From Chromatiales bacterium (GTDB taxonomy: Bacteria > Pseudomonadota > Gammaproteobacteria > RBG-16-57-12), in contig JALSJH010000106.1 in the NCBI GenBank assembly GCA_026989455.1, positions 1 to 48,437 of the forward strand: a DNA stretch of 48,437 nt, written 5' to 3'. This document shows positions 40,105 to 48,437 of the stretch, in pieces. Positions within the stretch are counted from its first letter, which is position 1. The number at the start of each line of letters is the position of its first letter. The translations under genes were made by a program, and so were the position numbers. Under the pieces are notes generated by a model. It was given only the letters and a program-made list of their open reading frames with translations. It had not been told where the DNA came from and made no database searches.

Positions 40105-40959
40105 TTACTTACTACCCTTAACAAACTCCTCCAGCTCCAAAAAGCCGGGGCGTACACTCGGTAAAAGACTCTTACGGCCAAACTCAATCGCCACTTGGGG
40201 GTTATAACCATTCAGCGTTGCCAAAATACAGACTTTGATACACTGGTAAAACTTGCCCTCATCCTCACAAACATCTCCCATCGCCTGTGCCAGCGGGCCA
40301 AAAAAACCATAACCCAACAAAATCCCTAGAAAGGTACCAACCAGTGCAGCAGCAACGTGAGCACCAATCTCTTCAACCGGGCCGCCCAGCGAACCCATGG
40401 TGATAACCACCCCCATAACCGCCGCAACAATACCAAAAGCGGGAAGACTGTCTGCCAGATTGGCCATGGCCGCACTCGGCATATGAGCTTCGTGGTGGTG
40501 AGTCTCCAACTCGACATCCATCAAATTTTCCAGCTCGAAGGGGTTCATCGTCCCGCCAACCATCAAACGAATATAATCACAAATAAACTCAATCACATGG
40601 TGGTCAGCCGAAATCTTGGGGTATTTATTGAATATTTCACTCTCCGAAGGCTCCTCAATATCAGCCTCCAGCGCCATCAACCCCTCTTTGCGGGATTTAC
40701 TGAACAACTCGTACATCAAACCCAACAGATCCAGATAGATCGCCTTATTATAGGGAGAGCCTTTGAATGCTTTTACGACCTCTTTAGGCGTCACCTTCAA
40801 AATCTTAGGCGGATTACCCACGATAAAAGCACCCAGGGCACCACCAAATATAATGACCAACTCAGCAGGCTGCCACAACGCTATCAAGACACCGTGCGCC
40901 ATTAAATAGCCGCCGAGTACCATGGCCGTAACCATTATGTAACCAATAATGACTTTCAT
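40105..40959 (-). CDS. motA: Flagellar motor stator protein MotA
   Basis: A 284-residue proton-channel subunit with four membrane helices: two N-terminal (IGYIMVTAMVLGGYLMAHG onward) and two near the C-terminus, with PAFGIVAAVMGVVI in the third. The large cytoplasmic loop between them contacts FliG. It forms the H+ stator with MotB. The sigma-28-like promoter upstream indicates flagellar late-gene control. Confidence 0.95.
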   Translation of the reverse strand: MKVIIGYIMVTAMVLGGYLMAHGVLIALWQPAELVIIFGGALGAFIVGNPPKILKVTPKEVVKAFKGSPYNKAIYLDLLGLMYELFSKSRKEGLMALEADIEEPSESEIFNKYPKISADHHVIEFICDYIRLMVGGTMNPFELENLMDVELETHHHEAHMPSAAMANLADSLPAFGIVAAVMGVVITMGSLGGPVEEIGAHVAAALVGTFLGILLGYGFFGPLAQAMGDVCEDEGKFYQCIKVCILATLNGYNPQVAIEFGRKSLLPSVRPGFLELEEFVKGSK

Positions 40960-41068
40960 CTATTTCATTATTTTGAAGCCTTTGCACTAAGTAGTACAAG
41001 ACTCTCATCCTTATTTAATTGTGGTAAATTGCAGAAGCTATTCCAAGCCCAACGTACTCTCAGGTGGG

Positions 41069-41095
41069 TTATCGTCCCACCACCTTTGATCTTTA
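41069..41095 (-). promoter_or_regulatory. Sigma-28 (FliA)-like promoter of motAB
   Basis: On the minus strand TAAAGATC (41095-41088), 11 bases, GACGATAA (41076-41069): seven of eight -10 bases and the TAAAG block match the sigma-28 consensus, with exact spacing. The start site would be about 100 bases before motA. Confidence 0.75.
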
Positions 41096-41194
41096 GCCCC
41101 TAAAGAGGGAACCACAGACAAGTTAAAAACAGACAAAAATTGTGCAAAGTATGTTGCCAAAAAAGGGGTTTTGATTTACCCTTCCGGGCTTCCT

Positions 41195-41284
41195 GGAGAA
41201 GTGTCCGAGTGGCCGAAGGAGCACGCCTGGAAAGTGTGTATCGGGGTAACTCGATCGAGGGTTCGAATCCCTCCTTCTCCGCCA
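41195..41284 (+). tRNA. tRNA-Ser (GGA)
   Basis: 90 bases including encoded GCCA. The acceptor stem GGAGAAG (41195-41201) pairs with CTTCTCC (41274-41280). The anticodon loop CTGGAAA gives anticodon GGA for UCC/UCU codons. The long variable arm (TATCGGGGTAACTCGATC region) is typical of class II tRNA-Ser, and the T arm has GGTTCGAATCC. Confidence 0.95.
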
Positions 41285-41288
41285 ATAC

Positions 41289-41321
41289 AAAAAAAACCGG
41301 TTCTCTGAAACCGGTTTTTTA
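41289..41321. terminator. Bidirectional terminator between tRNA-Ser and rep
   Basis: AAAAAACCGGTTT-type stem: AACCGGTT (41295-41302) against AAACCGGTTTTTT (41308-41320) with a short loop. Flanking A and T tracts let it serve the tRNA (plus) and rep (minus). Confidence 0.85.
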
Positions 41322-41341
41322 CGTTTAGCCCAAATATTATT

Positions 41342-43351
41342 TCATGGTTTACTGAGTAGGCTTTTAAGGCTAGCCAAGTTGGCTTTGCCGCGCTCTTTTT
41401 TCTTTTCTGGGCAGATCTCACCACCACGCCCTTCCCACTCAAGATCATCTTGTGGCAGTTCGTGCAGAAAGCGGCTGGGTTCGCAGGCAGTGAGCTCACC
41501 GTACTGTTTTCGCCTAGCGGCATAGCTCATGGTGAGGGTTTTTTGGGCGCGGGTGATGCCGACGTAGGCAAGGCGGCGCTCCTCTTCGATGTCATTATTT
41601 TCGATGCTGTTGCGGTGTGGCAGTATCTCCTCTTCTACGCCAATCAGGAACACATGGGGGAATTCAAGCCCTTTTGCGGCGTGCAGAGTCATCAGGGTGA
41701 CAGCATCACTCTCCTCTTCTTCATTTTGCCGGTCAAGTATGTCAAGCAGTGCCATGCTAGCAACCGCTTCAGCGAACGTTTTGTCGCCCTCTTGTAACAT
41801 CCGCCCTAGCCACTCAATCAGCTCATATACATTTTGCAGGCGCTTTTCGGCTTGCGATTCATTTTTACTGCTCTCCATCAACCACTCTGAGTAACCAATT
41901 TCCGTCACAACACTTTTGACGACCGCCAAGGTGTCGCCTCGCTTTGCATTGTCGGCTTGCAGGTTGATCCAGTGAGTAAAGCGCTGTAGGCGTTCCAGTT
42001 GCCGCTCTTTAAGGGATTCTCCCAACCCTATTTCGAAGCTGGCGGCAAACAGGCTGATGCCGCGCAGGGTGGCGTAACTACCTAACTTTTCGAGGGTGGA
42101 TGGCCCCAGCTCGCGGCGGGGCACGTTAACGATCCGCAGGAAGGCGTTGTCATCATCTTGGTTCACCAACAGTCGCAGGTAGGCCATCATATCTTTTATC
42201 TCGGTTTTCGAGAAAAATGAGCTGCCACCACTCAGGCGATAAGGGATACGGTGCTCTCGCAACATACGCTCTATGAGCCGTGACTGATGATTGCTGCGAT
42301 AGAGGATGGCGTAATCCTTATCTTGGGTGCGATTTTGAAACTTGTGGTGCAACAACTCTGAGACCACACGCTCTGCTTCCTGCTCTTCATTCCGACAATG
42401 CAGCACCCGCAAAGGGTCACCATACCCCTTATCAGACCAGAGTTTTTTCTCAAATACGTGGGGATTGTTGGCAATCAGTTCATTGGCAGCTTTTAGGATG
42501 CGCCCCATGGAGCGATAGTTTTGCTCTAGCTTAATGAGCTTTAGCGAGGGGAAGTCCTCTTTCAGCAGTGCCATATTTTCTGGCTGTGCGCCACGCCAAG
42601 CGTAGATCGACTGGTCATCATCACCCACCACCGTCAGGCAGCCACGCAGGCCGACGATCTGTTTTACCAAAGTATATTGTGAGCCATTGGTGTCTTGATA
42701 CTCATCCACCAGCAGGTAGCGAATACGCGCTTGCCAGCGGGCTAGAATTTCGGGATTTTGGGAAAATAGCTGCGTCGGCATCAGAATCAAGTCGTCAAAG
42801 TCGACCGCATTATAGGCTTTGAGGTTACGTTGGTATTTTTCGTATAGCGCGGCGGCGACTACTTTTAGTTCGTCACCTTCGGTTTGGTTGACCGCAAGAT
42901 CGGGGCTGATCATGGCATTTTTCCAGCTGGAGATTTGCCACTGCACCTGCTGTACCATTTCGCCATCACCGTCAAATGAGCGGTGCATCAGCTCTTTAAT
43001 CAAAGCAGCGCTGTCGGCGGCATCGAAAATGGTAAAGCCTGCTTTATATCCGAGGGCTTTGTGCTCCCGCTTTAGGATATTTAGCCCCAGGGTATGAAAA
43101 GTTGAGACCTTTAAACCCCGTGCCTCTTTGCCTTGCAGCAGCTTCCCTACCCGCGCTTTCATTTCACGGGCGGCTTTATTGGTAAAGGTGACGGCGGCGA
43201 TGGTGTTGGGTTTGTAGCCACATTTTTGGATCAGGTAGGCAATTTTTTCGGTAATAACCCGAGTTTTGCCACTGCCCGCACCGGCCAGCACCAAACAGGG
43301 GGTATCTATATAGAGTACAGCTTCTTTTTGGTGGGGGTTAAGACCTTTCAT
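41342..43351 (-). CDS. rep: ATP-dependent DNA helicase Rep
   Basis: A 669-residue superfamily 1A 3'-5' helicase. It has the Q-motif (LNPHQKEAV), Walker [22 protein letters not shown], motif [29 protein letters not shown] and the C-terminal [18 protein letters not shown] and YVGITRA. The length and the N-terminal [16 protein letters not shown] are closer to Rep than to UvrD (~720). Roles: restarting and clearing replication forks. A monocistronic unit ending at a terminator. Confidence 0.92.
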   Translation of the reverse strand: MKGLNPHQKEAVLYIDTPCLVLAGAGSGKTRVITEKIAYLIQKCGYKPNTIAAVTFTNKAAREMKARVGKLLQGKEARGLKVSTFHTLGLNILKREHKALGYKAGFTIFDAADSAALIKELMHRSFDGDGEMVQQVQWQISSWKNAMISPDLAVNQTEGDELKVVAAALYEKYQRNLKAYNAVDFDDLILMPTQLFSQNPEILARWQARIRYLLVDEYQDTNGSQYTLVKQIVGLRGCLTVVGDDDQSIYAWRGAQPENMALLKEDFPSLKLIKLEQNYRSMGRILKAANELIANNPHVFEKKLWSDKGYGDPLRVLHCRNEEQEAERVVSELLHHKFQNRTQDKDYAILYRSNHQSRLIERMLREHRIPYRLSGGSSFFSKTEIKDMMAYLRLLVNQDDDNAFLRIVNVPRRELGPSTLEKLGSYATLRGISLFAASFEIGLGESLKERQLERLQRFTHWINLQADNAKRGDTLAVVKSVVTEIGYSEWLMESSKNESQAEKRLQNVYELIEWLGRMLQEGDKTFAEAVASMALLDILDRQNEEEESDAVTLMTLHAAKGLEFPHVFLIGVEEEILPHRNSIENNDIEEERRLAYVGITRAQKTLTMSYAARRKQYGELTACEPSRFLHELPQDDLEWEGRGGEICPEKKKERGKANLASLKSLLSKP

Positions 43352-43413
43352 TACAATGCAGCTTTACTGAAAACGGGCTGGCGATTATACCTTTTTCACA
43401 TCAAAAGTTACCA

Positions 43414-45201
43414 TCAAAATAGCTTTCGACCATCCACGTTGCGCTGCAACCAGAGTTCCAGCAGTGCGCTGTGCCAGAGTTTGCTACCGCGCAGCTGTGT
43501 AAAGTGCGCTTCGGGTGAGGCCAATAGCTTGTCAAGGTAGGGGCGCTTAAACAGCCCCCGCTCTCGGCTCGCTTGTGAATTGAGTATGTCGCGCATGAAG
43601 TCGAGGAACTCCCCCTGTACATATTTCAGCGCAGGCATCGGGAAGTAGCCCTTAGGGCGGTCGATCACTCTCCGGGGTAGAATAGATCGGGCAATCTCTT
43701 TTAACGGATGCTTACCGCCCGATTTTAGTTTTAGCTGCGGTGGTAGCTGCATCGCCAGCTCAACCAGCTCATGGTCAAGGAACGGCACCCTCGCTTCCAA
43801 ACCCCAGGCCATAGTCATGTTATCTACCCGTTTGACCGGATCATCTACAATCAATGTACTCACATCAAAGCGCAATACCTGATCAAGAAACTCATCCGCT
43901 CCGGCTGAGCCAAGGTGGTCAGCCACTAACTCACTGGTATGGTCAGCCCCCTGATATTGGCGACTCACACTCTCGATAAATTCACGGTGAGAGCGGTCAA
44001 AATAGTGCTTACCAAAGCGCTCAAGATAACTGCCACTTTCCGCTTCCATCTCCGGATACCAGAAGTAACCGGCGAACAGTTCATCGGCACCTTGGCCACT
44101 TTGAACCACTCGAACCTCTTTTGAGACCTGCTCTGATAACAGATAAAAGGCAACCGCATCCTGCCCGACCATCGGCTCTGCCATACAATCAACCGCTTCA
44201 GGAAGTCGCGGCAATACGGTACTGTTTGGGATGTGGTATTTCTGATGGCGGGTGCCATAGTGGTTAGCGACCAGGTCAGAAAATTCAAATTCACTCCCCG
44301 CTTCACTGCCGATATCGTCGAAACCGATAGAGAAGGTTCGCAGCTCGCTCACCCCCGCTTCGGCCAGTAGCGCCACTAACAGGCTTGAATCTAGACCACC
44401 GGAGAGCAACACCCCCACCGGCACATCGGCGATATCCATCCGTCTTCGCACGGCCACACGCAGGGCATCGTGTATTCTCTCTATCCACTCGGTTTCGCTG
44501 TATGTTTGCACGGGGCGTTGTGCCGTAAGCTGCCAATAGCGTTGCTTGCTCACCTGCCCTTTTAGATTGATGCGCATTGAAGTGCCCGGCTCTAGCTTGC
44601 TAATACCTTGCAAGAGAGTACGCGGCGCGGGAATAACCGCATGCAGTGTTAACTGGTTATGCAGTGCAACGGGATCAATCGAGACATCGGTATCACGGCT
44701 GCACAAGAGCGCCTGAGTATTAGATGCAAAGCGAAAAACATGATCATTTTGAGAAAAATAGAGAGGCTTAATACCGAGGCGATCACGGGATAAAAACAGC
44801 TCCTTTTTTTGCATATCCCAGATTGCAAAGGCAAACATTCCCTGTAAGCGGGTCACACACTGCTCACCCCAAGCGTGAAAAGCCTTTAGAATCACCTCAC
44901 TGTCGCCATGACTGAAAAACTGATAACCCATCCCTTGCAGCTCTTTTCGCAACTCAGGGTAGTTATAAATTGCACCGTTAAAAACCATCGCCAAGCTTAA
45001 TTGCGGGTCAACCATAGGTTGATTGGCGTGCTCGGAAAGATCAATCACCGAAAGGCGACGGTGCCCCAGCGCCAGCGGGCCATCAGAATAGCTACCGCTG
45101 TGATCCGGCCCCCGCCGGGCAATGGCAGCCAGCATTTTATTAAGCAGCCCCAACTCTGGTGGAGTCCCATCCAGACGCAGCTCACCACAAATACCGCACA
45201 T
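43414..45201 (-). CDS. Asparagine synthase-family amidotransferase (NAGGN amidotransferase-like)
   Basis: A 595-residue two-domain enzyme. The N-terminal Ntn glutaminase starts MCGICGELRLDG (catalytic Cys2), with RRGPDHSG and NGAIYNYPELR. The synthetase domain has the ATP PP-loop LLSGGLDSSLL. GQGADELFAGYFWYP resembles the group that makes N-acetylglutaminylglutamine amide, an osmolyte, more than AsnB. The usual NAGGN partner genes are not next to it, so plain asparagine synthesis or another amide product remains possible. Confidence 0.82.
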   Translation of the reverse strand: MCGICGELRLDGTPPELGLLNKMLAAIARRGPDHSGSYSDGPLALGHRRLSVIDLSEHANQPMVDPQLSLAMVFNGAIYNYPELRKELQGMGYQFFSHGDSEVILKAFHAWGEQCVTRLQGMFAFAIWDMQKKELFLSRDRLGIKPLYFSQNDHVFRFASNTQALLCSRDTDVSIDPVALHNQLTLHAVIPAPRTLLQGISKLEPGTSMRINLKGQVSKQRYWQLTAQRPVQTYSETEWIERIHDALRVAVRRRMDIADVPVGVLLSGGLDSSLLVALLAEAGVSELRTFSIGFDDIGSEAGSEFEFSDLVANHYGTRHQKYHIPNSTVLPRLPEAVDCMAEPMVGQDAVAFYLLSEQVSKEVRVVQSGQGADELFAGYFWYPEMEAESGSYLERFGKHYFDRSHREFIESVSRQYQGADHTSELVADHLGSAGADEFLDQVLRFDVSTLIVDDPVKRVDNMTMAWGLEARVPFLDHELVELAMQLPPQLKLKSGGKHPLKEIARSILPRRVIDRPKGYFPMPALKYVQGEFLDFMRDILNSQASRERGLFKRPYLDKLLASPEAHFTQLRGSKLWHSALLELWLQRNVDGRKLF

Positions 45202-45359
45202 ATTCTCTTCTCACTCAAAAACTCAATCTGCGGAGTATTGTAACGCACCATCGCCCATACACGCCTAATTTGAGCATTTTTCACAAAAAATAGTTCTCAC
45301 TCCAGCAAGGAAAAAATGAACCATGAAAAGTGCTCAAGTTATCCCGGGTAATTCATCTA

Positions 45360-45677
45360 TTACACTTCACGAGGAGCGCGTGCCGCAAGCCGCGCCCGCA
45401 GCACATCGATCTCATCGAGCAACTCAAGTGTCAGAGCCGCACCCGGAAGATTAACACCCAGATCTCGTTGCAAGCGCTGAACTGTCCGAACACGCTGGAT
45501 ACAAGCCCCCGCAAAACGCCACCCAGCTCTCCCCTCCAGCGGCTCAATCACCCCCTCGGCCACCAGAGCCATCAACCACTCGGCATTAACACAACAGAGC
45601 TGACTTAACTCACTGAGTGATAACTCAAGCTCCTCCTCAACAACATAACCACTAAAGACATAGGATGTAACCGTCAT
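45360..45677 (-). CDS. cbpM: Chaperone modulator CbpM
   Basis: A 105-residue MerR-like helical protein. LSLSELSQLCCVNAEWLMALVAEGVIEP resembles a winged-helix recognition region, and the C-terminal half (RVRTVQRLQRDLGVNLPGAALTLELLDEIDVLRARL) is the CbpM helix bundle. CbpM binds the J-domain of CbpA and inhibits it. Its ATG follows the cbpA stop with no gap. Confidence 0.9.
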   Translation of the reverse strand: MTVTSYVFSGYVVEEELELSLSELSQLCCVNAEWLMALVAEGVIEPLEGRAGWRFAGACIQRVRTVQRLQRDLGVNLPGAALTLELLDEIDVLRARLAARAPREV

Positions 45678-46625
45678 CTAAACCCCCAGCGCAGCGCGTG
45701 GATTAAAGGCCATTTTTTGTGCCATTTCTCGATACAAGGCTTTCGCCTCATCACTCTCAGCAGGCGGCAATACCACCTGCAACACCACATAAAAATCACC
45801 AACCGACTTACCCGGAATACCCTTCCCCTTAAGACGCATCTTACCTCCAGAGCGTGAGCCAGGCGGAACCTTCAGTTCAACCTTACCATCTGGGGTTGGC
45901 ACACTAACCGTTGCGCCCAACGCCGCCTCCCAAGGTGCCACCGGCAGATCAAGATAGACATCACGCCCCTCCACCCGATAAAAAGAGTGTGGCTCAAACT
46001 CAATCTCAAGATAGAGATCCCCCGCCTTTCCCTGGCCAACACCCGCACCGCCCTGCCCAGACAATCGGATATGCTGCCCCTGATGCACCCCTTTCGGAAC
46101 CTTCACATTCAGCGTTCGGTTCTTTAGCTGTGGACGACCATCCGCCCCCAACTCTGTATGTCGCAGAGTAATCGTGCGGGTTGCCCCGTGGTAAGCATCT
46201 TCAAGATTAATAAACACCTTGGCATGGGTATCCTCCCCTCCCATACCGAAATGCTCACCCCCCGCTCGCCCCTGTGCCGCACCGGCACGGCCAAACAGTG
46301 ATTCAAAAAAATCACTAAACTGAGAAGCGTCACCATCCGTAAAGCCACCGCCACGAAACTCAAAGCCCTGATCCCACTCAGGGGGTGGCCGGAAATCCTG
46401 ACCTGACTTCCAATCCATCCCCAGCTGATCATAAGCAGCCCGCTTCTCAGGGTCTTTCAACACCTCATAAGCTTCACCGACGCTTTTAAAACGCTCCTCA
46501 GCATCAGGCTCTTTACTCACATCGGGGTGATATTTACGCGACAGCTTCCGATAAGCGCGCTTAATATCATCCTGAGTCGCCGTCCGCTCGACACCCATTA
46601 TTTTGTAATAATCTTTAAACTCCAA
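45678..46625 (-). CDS. cbpA: Curved DNA-binding protein CbpA (DnaJ-type co-chaperone)
   Basis: A 315-residue type II J-protein. The J domain covers 1-70 with HPD at 33-35, followed by a Gly/Phe-rich linker and two C-terminal beta-domains with [18 protein letters not shown]. No zinc fingers, which separates it from DnaJ. It stimulates DnaK and binds curved DNA. The start is TTG, five bases after AGGAGG. Operon with cbpM. Confidence 0.92.
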   Translation of the reverse strand: MEFKDYYKIMGVERTATQDDIKRAYRKLSRKYHPDVSKEPDAEERFKSVGEAYEVLKDPEKRAAYDQLGMDWKSGQDFRPPPEWDQGFEFRGGGFTDGDASQFSDFFESLFGRAGAAQGRAGGEHFGMGGEDTHAKVFINLEDAYHGATRTITLRHTELGADGRPQLKNRTLNVKVPKGVHQGQHIRLSGQGGAGVGQGKAGDLYLEIEFEPHSFYRVEGRDVYLDLPVAPWEAALGATVSVPTPDGKVELKVPPGSRSGGKMRLKGKGIPGKSVGDFYVVLQVVLPPAESDEAKALYREMAQKMAFNPRAALGV

Positions 46626-46679
46626 TGCCGCCTCCTATACAAAATAATCACCTTGCATAACACCACACTACCCACTCAG

Positions 46680-46800
46680 TTCTGACTAAGTCTCGCACAA
46701 CCTAGGTCGCTTTTTCTGCTACCTAAGTTACACATCAAGCCCCAAGAAAGCCCTGATTAAGTCTCGATAAATTTAGGCAAAGAGGAAATTGTTTTCATCT
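46680..46800 (+). repeat. Dispersed IS-like repeat, copies D and B
   Basis: 46683-46712 (CTGACTAAGTCTCG, then CCTAGG) and 46753-46800 (CTGATTAAGTCTCG, then AATTTAGGC and AGAGGAAA) are two degenerate relatives of the left part of copy A at 19635. The second runs directly into the group II intron remnant. With the intron they fill the 492-bp gap between cbpA and the DUF3800 gene. Confidence 0.6.
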
Positions 46801-46816
46801 ATTCCGAAATACGCAG

Positions 46817-47108
46817 TAATAGTCGCTCTATGGAAATACTGGCGATAGTGGCACCAAAGTAAGCAGCATAATGAGACTCGGCGCATAGGTCAGCGATTGC
46901 CTGTGGCATCACCAGCAAAGCCCCATGGCGTAGCTCAAAAACCCCCGGCATTCAGCAGACGTTATCTAACGACTACCTAAAATCTCAGGGGCTATATGCG
47001 TTACGTGATGAATGGATCAAGCTTCACCATGCTAAGTGAAGCGCCCTGTGCGGAGCCGCACGCAGGGTGTTGTGGGGGCTGAGGGCTAGAGACCCTTGGC
47101 TACCCGAT
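46817..47108 (+). mobile_element. 3' fragment of a group II intron
   Basis: The segment ends with the decayed end of an intron-encoded protein (stop at 47037-47039), then a 34-base domain V (47040-47073). Domain V starts AGC, has a CCCTG/CAGGG lower helix, a two-base CG bulge and a TGCG/CGCA upper helix. A domain VI hairpin follows (AGGG/CCCT) with a candidate branch-point A in GGCTACCC. The sequence ends CTACCCGAT at 47100-47108, a typical group II 3' boundary. The 5' part, with domains I-III and most of the protein, is gone; IS-like repeat B lies in its place. The 5' limit is approximate. Confidence 0.85.
46847..47039 (+). pseudogene. Group II intron reverse transcriptase/maturase, C-terminal remnant
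   Basis: Two frames together give a maturase (domain X) and C-terminal pattern. Frame one, 46847-46885, reads SGTKVSSIMRLGA. Frame two, 46881-47039, reads AHRSAIACGITSKAPWR, then SSKTPGIQQTLSNDYLKSQG, then LYALRDEWIKLHHAK and stop. The last part closely follows the 'PWR..K..GI.QALSN.YL..QGL..L...WI..H' ending of group II maturases. One frameshift near 46881-46885 and loss of everything upstream make it non-functional. Confidence 0.8.
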
Positions 47109-47117
47109 TGGGCATAT
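47109..47117 (-). other. Partial attC-like core at the end of the DUF3800 gene, split by the intron
   Basis: On the minus strand, right after the DUF3800 stop, the sequence reads ATATGCCCA and then enters the intron. GCCCA is the first five bases of an attC inverse core (RYYYAAC). On the plus strand the 3' exon starts TGGGC, the remainder of GTTGGGC split as GT/TGGGC. Short match, but position and orientation agree. Confidence 0.5.
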
Positions 47118-48242
47118 TTATTTTTCCATACCCTCAAGACGCCGTTCTTCATCTAATTTCTTTAGCTCCATTCCTTTTTTCATTTCATCATCTGTAGGTT
47201 CAGGAAGATTTTCGAACCATTCACCCCATCTGGATGCTAATGCATTTATTGAAATTTCATCTGTCATGCTTTTGGGTATTTGTTCATTTATGAAGGGATA
47301 TATTTCAATTGCGATTTCTTTTTCTTCAAGCATACGTTTAAATAGCCATAGATACACATCAACTATTTCTAAACCAGCGCTATCTTTACCTGATTTAAAT
47401 GAAAGCGGAATAGTTGGCATGTCTTTAAAGTCTATTTCAGGCATACCTGGCCCTAGGGTTGTTGATGGCGTATCTTTTACAGATGCACAAAACTCAGAGA
47501 ATGTTTTTTGACCCTTATTAAACTGAGATTGTTGATCTACGGTAATAATTGATGCGCTTTTATTATGCTTGTTTAATCTGGATGCAATTCCATGCATTAC
47601 AGATTGGAAGCCAATTAAATTCGGTGTTATAGATAATAGGTCTTTTTTTCTTTTAGCATTATAATAGATTTTAGAAGGATTATTTTGTGCCCAATTCAAT
47701 GCATCATAAATTAACGTTCTTGATCTTTCATCTGGAAGATCATCAACTCTGCCTTTTATAGCCTTACATACTTCAACTAATCCAGTATTAGCTTTTTCAT
47801 CATTTAATTCAATTCGAGAACTCCATGCTAGTTTAAGCATTTCCTCATCAAATAGTGATGCAAGATTTATAAGTAGTACATATCGTAATGGTGTCCAATA
47901 TCCAGACCATGTAATAGCTGGGTTTAGCCCTTGGTCAAAAACCTGATCAAAGAAACAAATTAAAGCATGATCTGCTTTCGCTATACTATATATATCAAAC
48001 GTTAGATCGTATTTTTTTTGTATATATATCAATCCATCAACAATTTTAACCAAGCCGCCATTACCTAACTCTGAAGCATGCAACCTTTGAACGCCAAGAC
48101 TTTGTCTTAAAGCAGAAAGTTCTTTTTCAGCTAGTGCATCAATATTAAATTTACTCGATAATACACCGTAATAAAGAATAGGCTGATTTTCATCAAAAAG
48201 ATTGGTTCCGGTATGACCGCTTTCATCTACGTGAAAATACAT
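47118..48242 (-). CDS. DUF3800 protein (RNase H-like fold), probable integron-cassette gene
   Basis: A 374-residue protein starting MYFHVDESGHTG. It has the DUF3800 pattern: D6-E-S-G, LHASEL with E58, a strand IITVDQQ with D236, and SAGLEIVDVYLWL with E292/D295. These acidic residues would form an RNase H-like metal site. DUF3800 proteins occur in phage, plasmid and accessory islands; function is not settled, though nuclease activity is a reasonable idea. AT-rich codon use differs visibly from neighbours. AGG lies seven bases before the ATG. A GTTAGGC core 18 bases before the ATG and a split core after the stop suggest a gene cassette. Confidence 0.82.
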   Translation of the reverse strand: MYFHVDESGHTGTNLFDENQPILYYGVLSSKFNIDALAEKELSALRQSLGVQRLHASELGNGGLVKIVDGLIYIQKKYDLTFDIYSIAKADHALICFFDQVFDQGLNPAITWSGYWTPLRYVLLINLASLFDEEMLKLAWSSRIELNDEKANTGLVEVCKAIKGRVDDLPDERSRTLIYDALNWAQNNPSKIYYNAKRKKDLLSITPNLIGFQSVMHGIASRLNKHNKSASIITVDQQSQFNKGQKTFSEFCASVKDTPSTTLGPGMPEIDFKDMPTIPLSFKSGKDSAGLEIVDVYLWLFKRMLEEKEIAIEIYPFINEQIPKSMTDEISINALASRWGEWFENLPEPTDDEMKKGMELKKLDEERRLEGMEK

Positions 48243-48260
48243 ATTTATACCTACTTAGCT

Positions 48261-48302
48261 GCCTAACGCTTAATCTACCCCAAAGTGGGGAGATATTCCG
48301 CA
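48261..48302 (-). other. attC-like 3' half-site upstream of DUF3800
   Basis: On the minus strand: GCGGAATATCTCCCC, ACTTT, GGGGTAGATTAAGC, then GTTAGGC (48267-48261). The hairpin CCCC/GGGG with ATCT/AGAT arms and the TTAAGC-GTTAGGC ending resemble the L'-R' end of an integron attC. No good RYYYAAC partner is seen on the far side, where repeat copy C begins, so the site looks truncated. Confidence 0.5.
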
Positions 48303-48375
48303 ACTCATGAATGTTTTATGCTGGCTGAAATCGCCCTCATTTATCCCGAAAACCGCACCCAGAGAGCGACTATTG
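48301..48375 (-). repeat. Dispersed IS-like repeat, copy C
   Basis: On the minus strand it contains AATAGTCGCTCT (shared with 46819-46830), then AGGGCGATTTCAGCCAGCAT, CATTCATGA and TTG (shared with the right end of copy A at 19684-19720). It is opposite in orientation to copies D and B, on the other side of the DUF3800 gene. Confidence 0.65.
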
Positions 48376-48437
48376 TATTTTTACTCTGACCTAGGATATT
48401 GGGGTATCAGGGATTTGATGTTTACTCACGTCGCCAG

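Overview
The window looks like chromosomal DNA of a flagellated, respiring gammaproteobacterium outside the enteric group. The main clue is gene order: leuCDB, asd, an asd-like paralogue, fimV, truA, trpF, accD, folC, a dedD-type gene, cvpA and purF lie in one direction, as in Pseudomonas and relatives, here with trpB and trpA added between trpF and accD. The genus cannot be fixed from the sequence. Most genes are ordinary core genes on the minus strand. The last ~1.8 kb is clearly different.

Layout. 1-5450: tail of an unidentified gene, a REP hairpin, an alkaline-phosphatase-fold protein, a 152-bp MITE-like element, serS, a DUF190/crcB fluoride-exporter pair, a DUF3592 membrane protein and an RhlE-type helicase. 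5800-8100: a chemoreceptor with a periplasmic CxxCH haem motif, behind a sigma-28-like promoter. 8200-13920: pyruvate dehydrogenase operon aceE-aceF-lpd. 14180-17420: plus-strand three-gene signalling operon (small DUF3391-like protein, HDOD protein, GAF-GGDEF-EAL protein), again behind a sigma-28-like promoter. 17490-35121: biosynthetic block (purF, cvpA, dedD-like, folC, accD, trpABF, truA, EcfT-like protein, fimV, usg-like, asd, leuBDC). 35200-36725: divergent LysR regulator overlapping a dihaem cytochrome c gene, with a palindrome at the regulator start. 36760-40960: MFS transporter, aroC, motB, motA, with a third sigma-28-like promoter before motA. 41195-46625: tRNA-Ser(GGA), rep, an asparagine-synthase-like amidotransferase, cbpM and cbpA.

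46680-48437 is an accessory segment. It holds degenerate IS-like repeats, the 3' end of a group II intron (frameshifted maturase C-terminus, domains V and VI) and an AT-rich DUF3800 gene. The intron end abuts a sequence fitting half of an integron attC core, downstream of and opposite to the DUF3800 gene. A GTTAGGC core lies 18 bases before that gene. I read this as a relic integron cassette hit by an attC-targeting group II intron. Repeats of one degenerate family lie on both outer sides in inverted orientation.

How genes work together: motAB, the haem chemoreceptor and the HDOD/c-di-GMP operon all carry TAAA-N(11+4)-type sigma-28 promoters with the same 11-base spacing, so they probably belong to one flagellar late-gene regulon linking motility, redox or ligand sensing and c-di-GMP turnover.
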